Shown one piece after another: positions 28,941 through 38,201 of a stretch of 64,000 bases of DNA. Positions within the stretch are counted from its first letter, which is position 1; each line of letters starts with the position of its first letter. Under the pieces are notes generated by a model. That model was not told the DNA's origin, ran no database searches, and was given only the letters and a program-made list of their open reading frames with translations. Source of the DNA: Emiliania huxleyi CCMP1516 (Eukaryota; Haptophyta; Isochrysidales; Noelaerhabdaceae); the NCBI RefSeq assembly GCF_000372725.1, contig NW_005200982.1:689541-753540 (forward strand), written 5' to 3'. A program made the translations under genes and the position numbers.

Positions 28941-29152
28941 CGCCGCCGCCGCCACAGCAGCCGCCGCCGCCACAGCATCAGCCGCCGCCACAGCAGCAGC
29001 AACCGCCGCCACAGCAGGCGCCGCTGCCGCAAGCACCGCAGCCGCAAGCACCGCAGCCGCAAGCGCCGCTGCCGCAGGCGCCGCTGCCGCAAGCACCGCT
29101 GCCGCACGCTCTGCCGCTGCAATCACCGCCGGGTCTGGCACCGCCCTCGTGA
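28535..29152 (+). CDS. Proline/glutamine-rich hypothetical protein
   Basis: A single-exon frame of 205 residues. The first 95 residues are of ordinary composition (DDLPADLAALAAFVSKRSRA, EAEQACVKRVRVGLAAEIAAL, VRALRQQLLLQMRQRDA) and could form helices. The last 110 are almost entirely Pro, Gln, Leu and Ala, encoded by ccgcag/ccgccg repeats ending in PLPQAPLPQAP units. Such tails occur in transcription co-activators and splicing-related proteins, but no family is recognisable. The ATG follows the AAATTCTTTT motif closely, supporting this start. Confidence 0.55.
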
Positions 29153-29368
29153 GCTGACTCTCGCTGCATCGGCGCAAAAAAATAGTAGCAGAGCGAGTCC
29201 CAAGAAATAGCTTCTTATAACGTGTACTATAAGTTGTAGCATCTCTCGCGTCTCGCTCTCGGTGTGTGCCGCGGATCGTATCGCACACAATCACGGCGCT
29301 CGCTGGGCGCTAACCGGGTCGTGCGATCTCGCTCCCTTCAGCCGACGTCGACCGCGCGCGAGAGTGCT

Positions 29369-30742
29369 CTACTTCTCATCCTGCGGCAGCAGCTTGGCCT
29401 GCACGGTGCGGCCGAGGTACTTTCGCCCGCCAAGTGCCTTGCACACCCGGTCGGCGTCCGCCTTGTCCGCCTACAGGGTGAATACACCAACCTCAGGGCG
29501 GGAAGGCGGGGAAGGCGGTATTGTGCAGAGGAGAGCATCGTGTAAGGGGAGGGAGACGAATACAGCTGAATACGGTCGAATACAGTGAAGACGCGTCCTC
29601 GAGCGTTGGCCGGAATACAAGAACACGTATTCCGCTTCTAGGCTTGTCCGCCAGCTCGACGAAAAAGGCGCCGTCGGCGTACCGCACCTAGAGCGTGAGC
29701 AGGCCAGCCTCGCGCAAAGGAGAGAGGCTACTCCTGCGCAGTGAGGTGTGGCGGCGATGCAGTCGCATACGGCCGAATGGAACGCGAGCTTGCTCGAAGG
29801 CATCGCTGTGTCGTCTTCCGCATCTGGGGGGGGGTGAGACCGCAGAGACGTCCCCGAGGTCGGAGCACCTAATCTCGGGTAATCTCGGGTGATCTCGGGC
29901 GATCCCCCTCCTCGGAGAAGGGCATGGCGGGGAGCACTCATTGTGTACGTCCTGCTCGGCGATGTCGGCGTCGGTGTCGTCGCCCACCACGCCGCGCAGC
30001 TCGACGACCCAGGGCTTGGGCGCACCCTCCGCGCCGCCGCCGTTTGCCGGCGGCTTGGGCGCCTGCGAGGCGGCGGTGAGGGAGGTGGCGGTTGAGGGGA
30101 GGCGGCGGTGAGGGGAGGCGGCGGTGAGGGAGGCGGTGGTTGAGGGGAGGCGGCGGTGAGTGGAGGCGGCGGGGCGGGAGGCGGCGGCGAGGAGACGACG
30201 GCAGAGGGTGCGGTGGGGAGAGTGGAGGCGGCGGCGGCGGGGAGAGGCGGCAGGGAAGCAGAGCTCTGTCTGTTTGCCTCATCGCGCAGCTCCGCCGACC
30301 CCCGGAGGGCGGCTAGGTCCTGCGCGGTGGCCTTGCGCGCGGCGAGGCTCGCGCCGCCGAGCTCGAGCCCGTTGAGCGCGTAGATGGCCGTCTGCCCCAT
30401 CTCGTCCCCCTCGCTGTACGTGAAGGTCGCAAACGTCAACGCGCGCTGCAGCGACGTCGCGTCGCCAAAGGTGCAGATGAGCTGGAGAAGCTGGGCGTCG
30501 TCGAGCGCCTCCGGGATGCTCGAGAGGAAGACTGTGCCCGGCGGCGGCGGCGGCAGCCCCGAATGTCCCGCCGCGTGCTGGCCGGACAGCTCGAGCTTTG
30601 GCGCCGAGATGCCCGTCGCCATGATCGGCGTGTGCTTCGCCGGCAGCAGCACGGGCGGCGCGCTGCGGCTCGCGGGCGCCTCGCCTGGGACCTGCGTCAC
30701 CTTGACGCCGTTCACGAACGTCCACGTCGAACCCGCCGTCAT
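29369..30742 (-). CDS. U2AF large subunit-like splicing factor (RRM plus UHM)
   Basis: Five exons (30742-30278, 30062-29938, 29868-29841, 29687-29652, 29470-29369) give 251 residues with all phases consistent. The first RRM has GTVFLSSIPEALDDAQLLQL and IYALNGLELGG, as in U2AF65 RRM2. The C-terminal U2AF-homology motif domain is spread over four small exons: PWVVELRGVVGDDTDADI, DVHNECSDLGDVSAV, RYADGAFFVELADK and RVCKALGGRKYLGRTVQAKL. U2AF65 binds the polypyrimidine tract and recruits U2 snRNP at the 3' splice site. This copy is short: no RS domain, and RRM1 is not evident, so it may be a divergent paralogue such as a PUF60-type factor. Introns of 9- and 12-residue exons carry edge duplications (GTGCTCC; GCGGACAAG). 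Confidence 0.75.
29471..29651 (-). mobile_element. Introner-like element, copy B: best-preserved copy
   Basis: A complete 181-nt intron of the U2AF-like gene. In gene sense: left duplication GCGGACAAG (containing the GC donor), then CCTAGAAGCGGAATACGTG, TTCTTGTATTCCGG, several GTATTC words, CGCCCTGAGGTTGGTGTATT, CACCCTGTAG, then the right duplication GCGGACAAG starting the next exon. The termini form imperfect inverted repeats (CTAGAAGCGGAATACG against CTACAGGGTGAATACAC). Confidence 0.75.
29869..29937 (-). repeat. 69-nt U2AF intron with cgagattacc decamers and GTGCTCC duplication
   Basis: In gene sense the intron begins GTGCTCC, contains three to four 10-bp cgagattacc units, ends GATTAG, and the exon restarts GTGCTCC. 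The decamer resembles the array in M16 intron copy C. Confidence 0.7.
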
Positions 30743-30798
30743 GGGTGCTGCTCGAAGTGGGTGTGTCGAAGAGGGGTGTGTCTTAGCGCCAGGCAGGA

Positions 30799-30808
30799 AG
30801 AATTCTTG
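30799..30808 (-). promoter_or_regulatory. AAGAATTCTT motif upstream of the U2AF-like gene
   Basis: Palindromic AAGAATTCTT about 57-66 bp before ATG 30742; it occurs again at 30876-30885. Part of the recurrent AATTCTT motif set. 30890-31570 shows small frames only and no supportable gene. Confidence 0.3.
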
Positions 30809-31578
30809 AGGACAAGTAGCGGACAGGCGCGGACTGGCACACACACCGGCTCACCACCGGAGCCGCAGGCAGGAAGAATTCTTAAGGGATCCCTTAAGAC
30901 ACAAGCCTCTCTCACAGCACACTGGCACATCTAAGCCTTCGCCCAAGGGTTAGGGTGGGCATCGGCTAGCACCACACTCCTCTCCTTAAAATCCCTGTGT
31001 GGTGGCGGCGTGCCGTCCTCCCATCCCTCCCTTGGCTTCTGTGTTTTATTTCTTTCTTTCTTAACTAGGCACGGCGGCACGGGAAGAATTTTATCGGCGC
31101 TTGCGTGAATACGTGGCTGGAGACCCCACCAGGGGTTGACTCCTCTATTTATTTATTCATGGCTGGAGACCCTTTTCGATTTGTCTTTTTTCTTTTATTG
31201 ATACGTGGCTGTGGCAGGCTAACCCGTGAGCCGTGTGCGGGGTAACCCGCGCACGGGGAAGCTTGGGTTCGAGTCGTCAAACAAACATTAAGCAGCGGAG
31301 GTGTGGAGAGGGGGGCCGGGAGGCGGTAAGTCGGTCGTCGAAGTGGTCGTCGCCCGGCGCTGCTTGCAGCACCATGCACCATGGCGATGGCGCTAACTAA
31401 GAGGTTCCTCTTTTCCGCCCCCCCCCCCCCCAAGGCGCGCGATACACACATACAAACAAGCCAACTCCCTCGCACAACACTGGGCACGGGACTGGCGCGC
31501 ACTAAAACACGGAGACAGGCAAGGTTTCTCCTTCTGCTTTCGAGCTGTGGTTGCTTTCGAGCTTTTTGTGCAAGGCAG

Positions 31579-31658
31579 ATTCTTTTCTTCGCGATGTCCA
31601 CCGCGCGGGATCTCTATTACGGGAAGCGTTCGTTTCGTGCGTCTGTTTTGTTGTAAAA
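31579..31658 (+). pseudogene. Duplicate of the F-box/RCC1 gene start
   Basis: GATTCTTTTCTTCGCGATGT here matches ATTCTTTTCTTCGCGATGTC at 32012, the true gene start. Both continue CCACC. The frame from this first ATG (31594) closes after about 20 codons, so it looks like a broken copy of the promoter and start region. Confidence 0.45.
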
Positions 31659-31792
31659 AGTCTTGTTGTTTGATTAAATTCGGAGCACTTGGAGCACTTG
31701 GAGTGCAGTCATTAACCGCAATTCGAGGCAGGCCCGAGGTCTGAAGCTCACCCAGTGTGGAAGTGAGAACTGCTCGGCCCACTCTTGATCCT

Positions 31793-31996
31793 GCTGAACA
31801 AGCTCCTCTTGTAGCTCGATCGGTCACACCGCCATCGCCGTCGGGGAGAGGGGGGACGACACTGCCTCGGCAGCGTGCACCTCGATCCTGTACCGTGTCT
31901 GTTATGACCCCCCCCGATGAACACACCAGTGAGGGAGGGCGAGACGATCGAGGGGTCCCGTACCACGCGGAATCGACCCTATCCAGTGCTCAAGTG
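31793..31996 (-). repeat. Dispersed repeat family 6, copy 1
   Basis: The reverse complement matches 34535-34742 and 45387-45527. Shared words include GGTACGGGACCCCTCGATCG, TCTCGCCCTCCCTC, ATAACAAACACGGTACAG and TCGAGGTGCACGCTGCCGA. It lies just upstream of the F-box/RCC1 start. Confidence 0.65.
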
Positions 31997-32008
31997 CTCA
32001 AGGGTGGG

Positions 32009-32019
32009 AAAATTCTTTT
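32009..32019 (+). promoter_or_regulatory. AAAATTCTTTT motif before the F-box/RCC1 gene
   Basis: Lies 8-18 bp before ATG 32027, the same spacing as at 28516-28526 before the Pro/Gln-rich gene. It supports the chosen start and suggests a promoter or 5'-end role. Confidence 0.35.
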
Positions 32020-32026
32020 CTTCGCG

Positions 32027-33463
32027 ATGTCCACCCCACCGCGCCGCCGCTCAGGCCGCCTCGCGTCCTCCGCCGCCGCCGCCGCGCCCTCGCCGTACGC
32101 GCCGCCGCCCGCCCGGCTCCTCGACCTCCCCAGGGAAATCCTCGAGCGCGTCCTCTCCCGCTTCGACAGCCCCATCGACATCGCTCGCGCCGCGGCCGTC
32201 TCGCTTCTCTTTCACGCCTCGCTAGCGGAGCAGGGCATCCGCTTGTGGGCGCAAGAGCGCGGCTTCGAGCTGCCGGCGAAGCCAGAGGGCGAGAGCTGCG
32301 CCGTGCGGTGGCTGTGTTATTCGGCGTTGCTGCGCGAATCCAATGCGCCGGCGAGGGCGGCGTCAGGCCACTACCACAGCCTCTTCATCGACGGCGAGGG
32401 GCGGCTCTCGTCGTGCGGCTCGCCGCCGGACTACAATCCAATGCCCGCGCTGCTTGGCCACGGCGAGGGCGTGACGCAGCTCAACACACCGACCCGCCTA
32501 TCGTCCACGCTGGGTGACGAGCGCGCCGTGAGCGTGTCGGCTGGAGCTGGCCACAGTTTCGCCCTCACCGCCGACGGCGCTGTCTGGAGCTGGGGCGATG
32601 GACTCTTCGGCAAGCTGGGCCACGGCGACGAGCAGAATCAGCTGCTGCCGAAGAAGATCGAGGCCTTTACTGGCCAGCGCGTCGTCACTGTGTCGGCGGG
32701 AGGCTACCATAGCATCGCTGTCACCGCCGATGGCGCCGTTTGGACCTGGGGCGATGGAGACTCGGGCCGGCTGGGCCACGGCGACCGGCAGGCCCAGCTG
32801 CTACCGAAGAATATCGAGGCCTTGGCTAGCCAGCGCGTCGTCGCTGTGTCGGCTGGAGGCAAGCACAGCCTCGCCATCACCGCCGACGGCGCCGTCTGGA
32901 GCTGGGGCTGGGGAGGGTACGGGCTGGGCCACGGCGACGTGCAGTGGCAGCTCCTGCCGAAGAAGATCGAGGCCTTCACTGGGCGGCGCATCGTCGCTGT
33001 GTCGGCTGGAAGCGACCACAGCCTCGCCATCACCGCCGACGGCTCCGTCTGGAGCTGGGGCGGCGGAGCTTGGGGCAAGCTGGGCCACGGCAACGAGCAG
33101 CGCCGGCTCCTGCCGAAGAAGGTCGAGGCCTTGGCTGACCAGCGCGTCATCGCTGTGTCGGCCGGAGAGTACCACAGTCTCGCCATCACCGTCGACGGCG
33201 CTGTGTGGAGCTGGGGCGACGGATACCGTGGCAAGCTGGGGCACGGCGACGAGCAGAACCAGCTGCTGCCGAAGAAGATCGAGGCCTTGGCGGGCCAGCG
33301 CGTCGTCGCTGTGTCGGCCGGACGCCGCCACAGCCTCGCTCACGCCGCCGACGGCGCTGTCCTTACCTGGGGCGAGGGCGTTGATGGCTGCTTGGGCCAC
33401 GGAGAGGACCTGTCGAACGAGCTGCTGCCCAAGAAGATCGAGACATGGGCGCCGGGGCTGTGA
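32027..33463 (+). CDS. F-box protein with RCC1 repeats
   Basis: A single-exon protein of 478 residues. Residues of about 25-65 form an F-box-like domain (LLDLPREILERVLSRFDSPI followed by DIARAAAVSLLFHASL). Residues of about 150-478 hold six to seven RCC1 repeats with the family pattern, such as HSLAITADGAVWSWG and LGHGDEQNQLLPKKIEA. RCC1 repeats form a beta-propeller; with an F-box the protein would act as a substrate receptor of an SCF ubiquitin ligase. A guanine-nucleotide-exchange role is less likely given the repeat divergence. The ATG follows an AAAATTCTTTT motif. DNA of the repeats is very similar, indicating recent duplication. The TTTA-tail element follows about 215 bp after the stop. 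Confidence 0.9.
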   Translation: MSTPPRRRSGRLASSAAAAAPSPYAPPPARLLDLPREILERVLSRFDSPIDIARAAAVSLLFHASLAEQGIRLWAQERGFELPAKPEGESCAVRWLCYSALLRESNAPARAASGHYHSLFIDGEGRLSSCGSPPDYNPMPALLGHGEGVTQLNTPTRLSSTLGDERAVSVSAGAGHSFALTADGAVWSWGDGLFGKLGHGDEQNQLLPKKIEAFTGQRVVTVSAGGYHSIAVTADGAVWTWGDGDSGRLGHGDRQAQLLPKNIEALASQRVVAVSAGGKHSLAITADGAVWSWGWGGYGLGHGDVQWQLLPKKIEAFTGRRIVAVSAGSDHSLAITADGSVWSWGGGAWGKLGHGNEQRRLLPKKVEALADQRVIAVSAGEYHSLAITVDGAVWSWGDGYRGKLGHGDEQNQLLPKKIEALAGQRVVAVSAGRRHSLAHAADGAVLTWGEGVDGCLGHGEDLSNELLPKKIETWAPGL

Positions 33464-33677
33464 GAAGGGCGTACCTGCCTCGGCTGAGCAGCCAACGTGT
33501 GGGGCTTGAGGCTGAGGTGGCAGCCGTGGCGGCGGCAGCATGACATGAGCCACCTTCTGTGTGGAAACGACACACTTGCGGTGTTTGTGGAGTCCGACGC
33601 CGACACTAGTCGAACTAGAGATCAGTCTGTGGCAGTGACCAGTTTGTCCAGTTGTCCAGCCACATACAACGTGGCAG

Positions 33678-33732
33678 CAGCGCAAGCATGTCCCTAAATC
33701 CCATCTGGGTTTTTATTTATTCATTTATTTAC
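33678..33732 (+). repeat. Recurrent 3' element with TTTA tail, copy 2
   Basis: CATGTCCCTAAATCCCATCT then GGGTTTTTATTTATTCATTTATTT. Downstream of the F-box/RCC1 gene in the same orientation. 33733-34100 holds no supportable gene. Confidence 0.5.
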
Positions 33733-34105
33733 GCACCCTGGGTATACCAGAGGTCGCCGCACCGTACGTACGCCGTACCTGGGATGCATACGGTAGGCTG
33801 AAACGAGCGACCGCGAAGAGCGTGTGTGCTCGGCGTGTTCCGCACCGCACGCGCACACCTGTCGGTACCCCGCACCACGATGTAGCCACCCACTCCGTGT
33901 CGACAAAGGCCGCACCACCATGCATGCATGCGTCACAGTTGAGTGTGAGTGTGAGTTGGACGTGAGTCGGGGAGAGAAGCCGTATCGAGTGGTGTGTGGT
34001 AAGTGCTGTGGGTAAGTCTGTGGGTGAGCTGTACCCTCCTGTACTGTACGCACGCATGTGAGCACACTCTCACGCGAGCAAAGCGTCGCGTTGGCGCTAG
34101 CGATG

Positions 34106-34516
34106 TCATCCGGCAACAAAGCACATGCCAACACAACACGGTTTACACCTCTTGCTCCCCCCACCCTTCTCCGCCCAGACGAGCCCGAAGTATAAGTGCA
34201 CCATCGCAATGCACAAGTTCATCACTCCGCCAGACACATCATCGCCCTTGATGTGCACCCAGACCGACACGAGGAGCCCCGCACCGAAATACGGGCACAT
34301 CTTCTGCGCCATGTTGTTCACGATGCCGCAGGTCATCAAGCACATCATGATGAACAGTTCATGCCCGAGGGCGCGCACGACATGCGCGTTGTCCGTCTTG
34401 AACGCGGGCGGCAACGCGGAGTCATCGCCCGACAGCGAAGCCAAGCCAGCCAATCCGACGAGGATGGCGTTCACGGTCAGAGCAATCGTAGGAGCGTTCC
34501 ACTTGATGGGAGCCAT
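34106..34516 (-). CDS. Small multi-pass membrane protein, hypothetical
   Basis: A single-exon frame of 136 residues beginning MAPIKWNAPTIALTVNAILV. Three to four hydrophobic segments are visible: ALTVNAILVGLAGLASL, HELFIMMCLMTCGIVNNMA, YFGAGLLVSVWVHI and GVMNLCIAMVHLYFGLVWA, with a short Lys/Cys-rich tail. Charged and polar residues (DNAHVVRALGHE, KGDDVSGG) sit in the loops. I do not recognise the family. A dispersed repeat (family 6) starts within 20 bp upstream of the ATG and may carry its promoter or mark a truncated 5' end. GC content is lower than that of neighbours. Confidence 0.6.
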   Translation of the reverse strand: MAPIKWNAPTIALTVNAILVGLAGLASLSGDDSALPPAFKTDNAHVVRALGHELFIMMCLMTCGIVNNMAQKMCPYFGAGLLVSVWVHIKGDDVSGGVMNLCIAMVHLYFGLVWAEKGGGSKRCKPCCVGMCFVAG

Positions 34517-34534
34517 CGCGTTTGGGAAGTGGTC

Positions 34535-34742
34535 GATTCCGCATGGTACGGGACCCCTCGATCGTCTCGCCCTCCCTCACTGGTATGTTCATTGGGGGGG
34601 GTCATAACAAACACGGTACAGGATCGAGGTGCACGCTGCCGAAGCAGTGTCGTCCCCCCTCTCCCCGACGGCGATGGCGGTGTGACCGATCGAATCCGAG
34701 CTTCCCAGTTCATCGCAGCGCGATTGCTGGAGCTCAACAAAG
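34535..34742 (+). repeat. Dispersed repeat family 6, copy 2
   Basis: CCGCATGGTACGGGACCCCT at its start and GCACGCTGCCGAAGCAGTGT further on; matches 45387-45527 in the same orientation and 31793-31996 inverted. Confidence 0.65.
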
Positions 34743-34837
34743 CTCGGCGCACATGGTGATGGCGGCGGCGGCGGCCTGACTCTTGCGACATTGCTCACGT
34801 GCACCACCATCTCCACGGTGGCTGCCTCCTCCCAGCC

Positions 34838-35165
34838 CTCTCAGTTCACGAGGTGAACCGTGAACCCGGTTCATGAACCAGTTCGCGGTTCACGGTTAGT
34901 TCACGGTTCGCGGTTCACGGACTCGGGGCGGGGGCTAGTCGGTTCACGGTTCACGGTTCGGCCCGACGCTGCCCCGCCTGGTTCGTTCACGGTTCGCGGT
35001 TCGCCCTAGTTTTGTCCTGCCTCGGTTCGGGTTCACGGTTCAGAGTTCACGGTCGGTTCGAGGGTGAACCACTGAACTAGTTCATGAACCAAGCTTATTT
35101 TCACACCTCTTACACACCGACACAGTTCGCGAACCACAGTTCGCGAACCATCCGTGAACCGAGAC
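34838..35165. repeat. GGTTCACGGTTCGCGG-type repeat tract
   Basis: Degenerate tandem and inverted copies of GGTTCACGG and GTTCGCGG, plus GGTTCATGAACC palindromes at both ends (about 34871 and 35083). No coding content. Confidence 0.65.
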
Positions 35166-35214
35166 CCAGAAATTCGAATGTATTGCACCACTTCCGTATG
35201 CCTGCAGGGTATCT

Positions 35215-35830
35215 TTAACCGAGCCCTCCGAGCCCTCCACACCCCTCCTCCACCACACCCCTCCGACCCCTCCGACCCCTCCGACCCCTCCGACCCCTCC
35301 ACACCCCTCCGCGAGCCCTCCGAGCCCCCCGAGCCCTCCGACCCCTCCGACCCCTCCGACCCCTCCGAGCCCTCCGAGCCCCGCGAGCCCGGCTCGGTGG
35401 CTCGCCCCTCCGAGCCCTCCGGGCACTCCATCCCTCATGAGCCCTCCCGAGCCCTCCCGAGCCCTCCAGCGCCACCCTCGTGCCTCTCTGCCCTCCGAGC
35501 CCTCCGAGCCCTCCGCGAGCTCTCCACCCCTCCCGAGCCCCACCCCTCGCGCTAGTGACCCTCTTGCCGGACGACACCCTCCGAGCCCTCCAAGCCCCCC
35601 GAGCCCTCCAGACCCCTCCATCCGCACAGCCCCTCCGGCCCCTCTAGCCCCCTCCGACCCCTCCAGCCCTCTCTAGCCCACTGGACCCCTCCCACGCCTC
35701 GCTTTTGGCCAGCCCTCCAAGCCCCCACCCCTCCTGGGCCCTGCCGCCTGACACCTCTATCGGTGGAGGGCTTTAGGTCACGGTCCACACTCCCGCCCTC
35801 CCGACCCCTCCACACCCCTACAGCGGCACC
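35215..35830. repeat. 9-bp minisatellite (ccctccgac/ccctccgag)
   Basis: About 600 bp of degenerate 9-bp units. It creates long artefactual Pro/Ser/Asp and Gly/Glu/Arg frames on both strands. I see no gene between 34743 and 36352. Confidence 0.8.
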
Positions 35831-35904
35831 CCTACCCCTCCCGCCGTTTTAGGGCCTCCTGACCCGCACTCGGAGCGCAGCGGAGTGGGGGTGAACCTTC
35901 TTTT

Positions 35905-36235
35905 TTGTTAGTAGAAGGCTAGGATTGAGTGAGAGCAGCCTCGCTCTCAATCCTGGAAGTCGAAGGGTTGTGAGCAGCATTCCTCGCAACTACATCTTCT
36001 AGAACTAAGAGCAGCTCCGCGCCAAGGCGACTGGTGACGCCTACGACTACTCCTCGAGTACCAGCGTGCTCGCAATCCGAGCAAAGTCTAGGTCTGTTGC
36101 GAGCTTGCGAGCAGCACGGCTCACAATCCTAGCAACATGCCTCCCGATTGCGAGCGCTAAAATCCTACATCTTGTTGGATGCACTATGAGCGGCTGCGCT
36201 CACAATCGTACCAAAGATCCAAGGATTGCTAGCGT
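35905..36235. repeat. Hairpin-rich repeat family 7, copy 1
   Basis: GTGAGAGCAGCCTCGCTCTC followed by AATCCTGGAAGTCGAAGG and GTGAGCAGCATTCCTCGCAA is closely similar to the reverse complement of 50200-50345. Many GAGCAGC/GCTCACAAT words form short hairpins. Confidence 0.6.
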
Positions 36236-36240
36236 CATTG

Positions 36241-36250
36241 AAGAATTCTT
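36241..36250 (+). promoter_or_regulatory. AAGAATTCTT motif upstream of the light-harvesting gene
   Basis: About 103-112 bp before ATG 36353 on the coding strand; one of the recurrent AATTCTT motifs. Confidence 0.3.
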
Positions 36251-36352
36251 ATTTTTGCAACCTCCACCTTCATTTCGGTGCGCAGTGGCCAGACCAGCCC
36301 GCAGGCTTTACTCCAAAGGCCTCACACTCTGTCTCCAACTCCCCAGGTAGCC

Positions 36353-37163
36353 ATGCTCTCCCTCACCGTCAACAGCGTCTCCTTCAACGGCCCGGCGCTC
36401 GCGCCGCGCGTCGCGCCAGCCGCTGCCGCCGGCGTTCGCATGGGCGTCTCCGATATGTGAGGCTGCGCAGAGATGCTCAGAGGCCTGGACATTTCCCGAC
36501 CATGCTGAGGTGCCTGCGGCGCCCGCGCGCAGGGAGGGCACTGGCCCCGAGACCGGCGGCAAGGTCTTTGACCCGATGGGCCTCTCGAAGATTGCGTCCG
36601 CCGAGACCCTCGCCTGGTACCGCGCCGCTGAGCTGAAGCACTCGCGCGTCGCGATGGTGCGCGGGCCACCCTCGCGCCGCGCTGCGCTCCTGCCGCCGCG
36701 CCTGGGACGCACGCCCTCTCGTCCTGCCGCGCCGCTCCCCGACCTCCGTTGTTTCGCCTCACCGCGCAGGCTGCCGTCACTGGCTGGGCGTGGGTCTCGT
36801 CGGGCGGTCCCCTGTTCCCGGGGTACCTGTCGGTGGAGCAGGGCGTCACCTTCGAGTCGCTCGGCCGCGACGGCTACGCCGCGTGGGCGGCGGTGCCCGA
36901 GGCGGGCAAGTTCCAGATCCTCGGCGTGATTGGCATCCTCGAGATCCTGAGCGAGTCGGCGGTCAAGCCGCACTACATGGTGCGGAACGCCCTCCACCGC
37001 CCTCGCCGCCTGTCCCTCCCTCGCATCCACCTCCCTTTCCTCCATGGCCGCCGTACCGCCCTCGCCGCCTGTCCCGCCCTCGCCTTTGCCATCTGTGCCG
37101 CCTTCGCCCTCGCCGCCCACCGCCATCCGTGCCACCACCCGCGCCGCCGCCGCCGCCCTCGCC

Positions 37164-37220
<57 letters not shown>

Positions 37221-37579
37221 CTGCGCAGGACTCTGCCGCCGAGAGACGCGCGGTCACACCGCGCGCGCCAGACGTCCGGACCGCGGCCCCTTCGCTCTCT
37301 TCCTCGACGCCCCTTCCCGCGCTCCGCCGCACTCGTGCTTTGGCCGCCTCGTTCAGCCCTCGGCTCCTCTCCTCGCCCTTGCAGGCCGGAGGCACGCCCG
37401 GCAAGGTGCCGCTGCTGTGGGACCCGCTCGGCTTTACTGCCAAGCTCTCCCCGGAGACGCTCGCGCGCAAGCGCCTGGCCGAGCTGAAGAACGGCCGCCT
37501 CGCCATGATCGGCGTCATGTCGCTCGTCTCTGCGCACTTTATCCCCAACTCCGTGCCGCTGCTGCCCGGGAGCGTCTAG
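36353..37579 (+). CDS. Light-harvesting chlorophyll a/c-binding (FCP-like) protein
   Basis: Four exons (36353-36456, 36533-36656, 36770-36979, 37385-37579) give 210 residues; all three introns are GT-AG. Helix 1 carries the pigment-binding motif ELKHSRVAMAAVTGWAWV and helix 3 the matching ELKNGRLAMIGVMSLVSAHF. Conserved KVFDPMGLSKIASAETLAWY and WDPLGFTAKLSPETLARKR precede them. The protein binds chlorophyll a/c and fucoxanthin-type carotenoids in the thylakoid. The N-terminus MLSLTVNSVSFNGPALAPRV is short and rich in Ala, Val and Ser, as in plastid leaders. It resembles red-lineage LHCs of haptophytes and other secondary-plastid algae. The 405-nt intron 3 holds a (gcc)n tract that creates false poly-Ala/Arg frames. 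Confidence 0.93.
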
Positions 37580-38201
37580 AGTCTCCGCCGCCCACCGGGC
37601 GTGCCTCCGCAGGACCGGCCGCGGCGGCGACGTCCGACCGGCGCGGGCCACCGGCAGCTGGGCAGCAGTGGCGAGCTAGCACGCGCTGCCGCACGGGCAT
37701 CTCCGTCATCCCTGTGCATTTTGCCACGCGGAGGCCCACTGACTGTCTCATTCGCCATGGCCCCCTTGTGCTTGTTACCCCCGAAAATAGCAAAAAATGC
37801 GCGACACTGTGTGTGCCGCGGCTCTGGCCGAGCGCCCGCTGTGGCGCGCTGCCGCGTGTGCCGGCCGCGCGCCGCTGGGCCCTGCCCCTGGGCGCCCGCC
37901 TGCCCGGCGGGCCGGGCGGAGTAATCGATATCTCTACCGTCTAAAGGGTGTGGGTTGGCCCGCCGCACGACGCACACGTGCCGCAGTGTGGAACACCATT
38001 GGAACACAGACACGCGAGCGAGACCCAGTCACAAAAGTAGTCATGTCAAAGTCATAGGCACATCACTTACGGGGTTGGCGATTACGTTTTACCGGAGAGC
38101 TCCGGACTACTTTGGACCGCACGTCGGCTTTAGGTAACGACCAAAATACAAGGGGTGGGGGCGGCGGGCGCGCGTAGCGCGCAGCGCCCCGTCTACGCTC
38201 C

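Noticed and set aside
34838-35165. Telomere-like repeat
   Set aside because: The unit is irregular, forms palindromes and is internal to a gene-bearing region; it does not match known algal telomere repeats.
35033-35830. Gly/Glu/Ser and Pro/Ser frames such as a repeated GSEGSEGSEG protein
   Set aside because: Direct products of a 9-bp minisatellite with no non-repetitive coding sequence attached.
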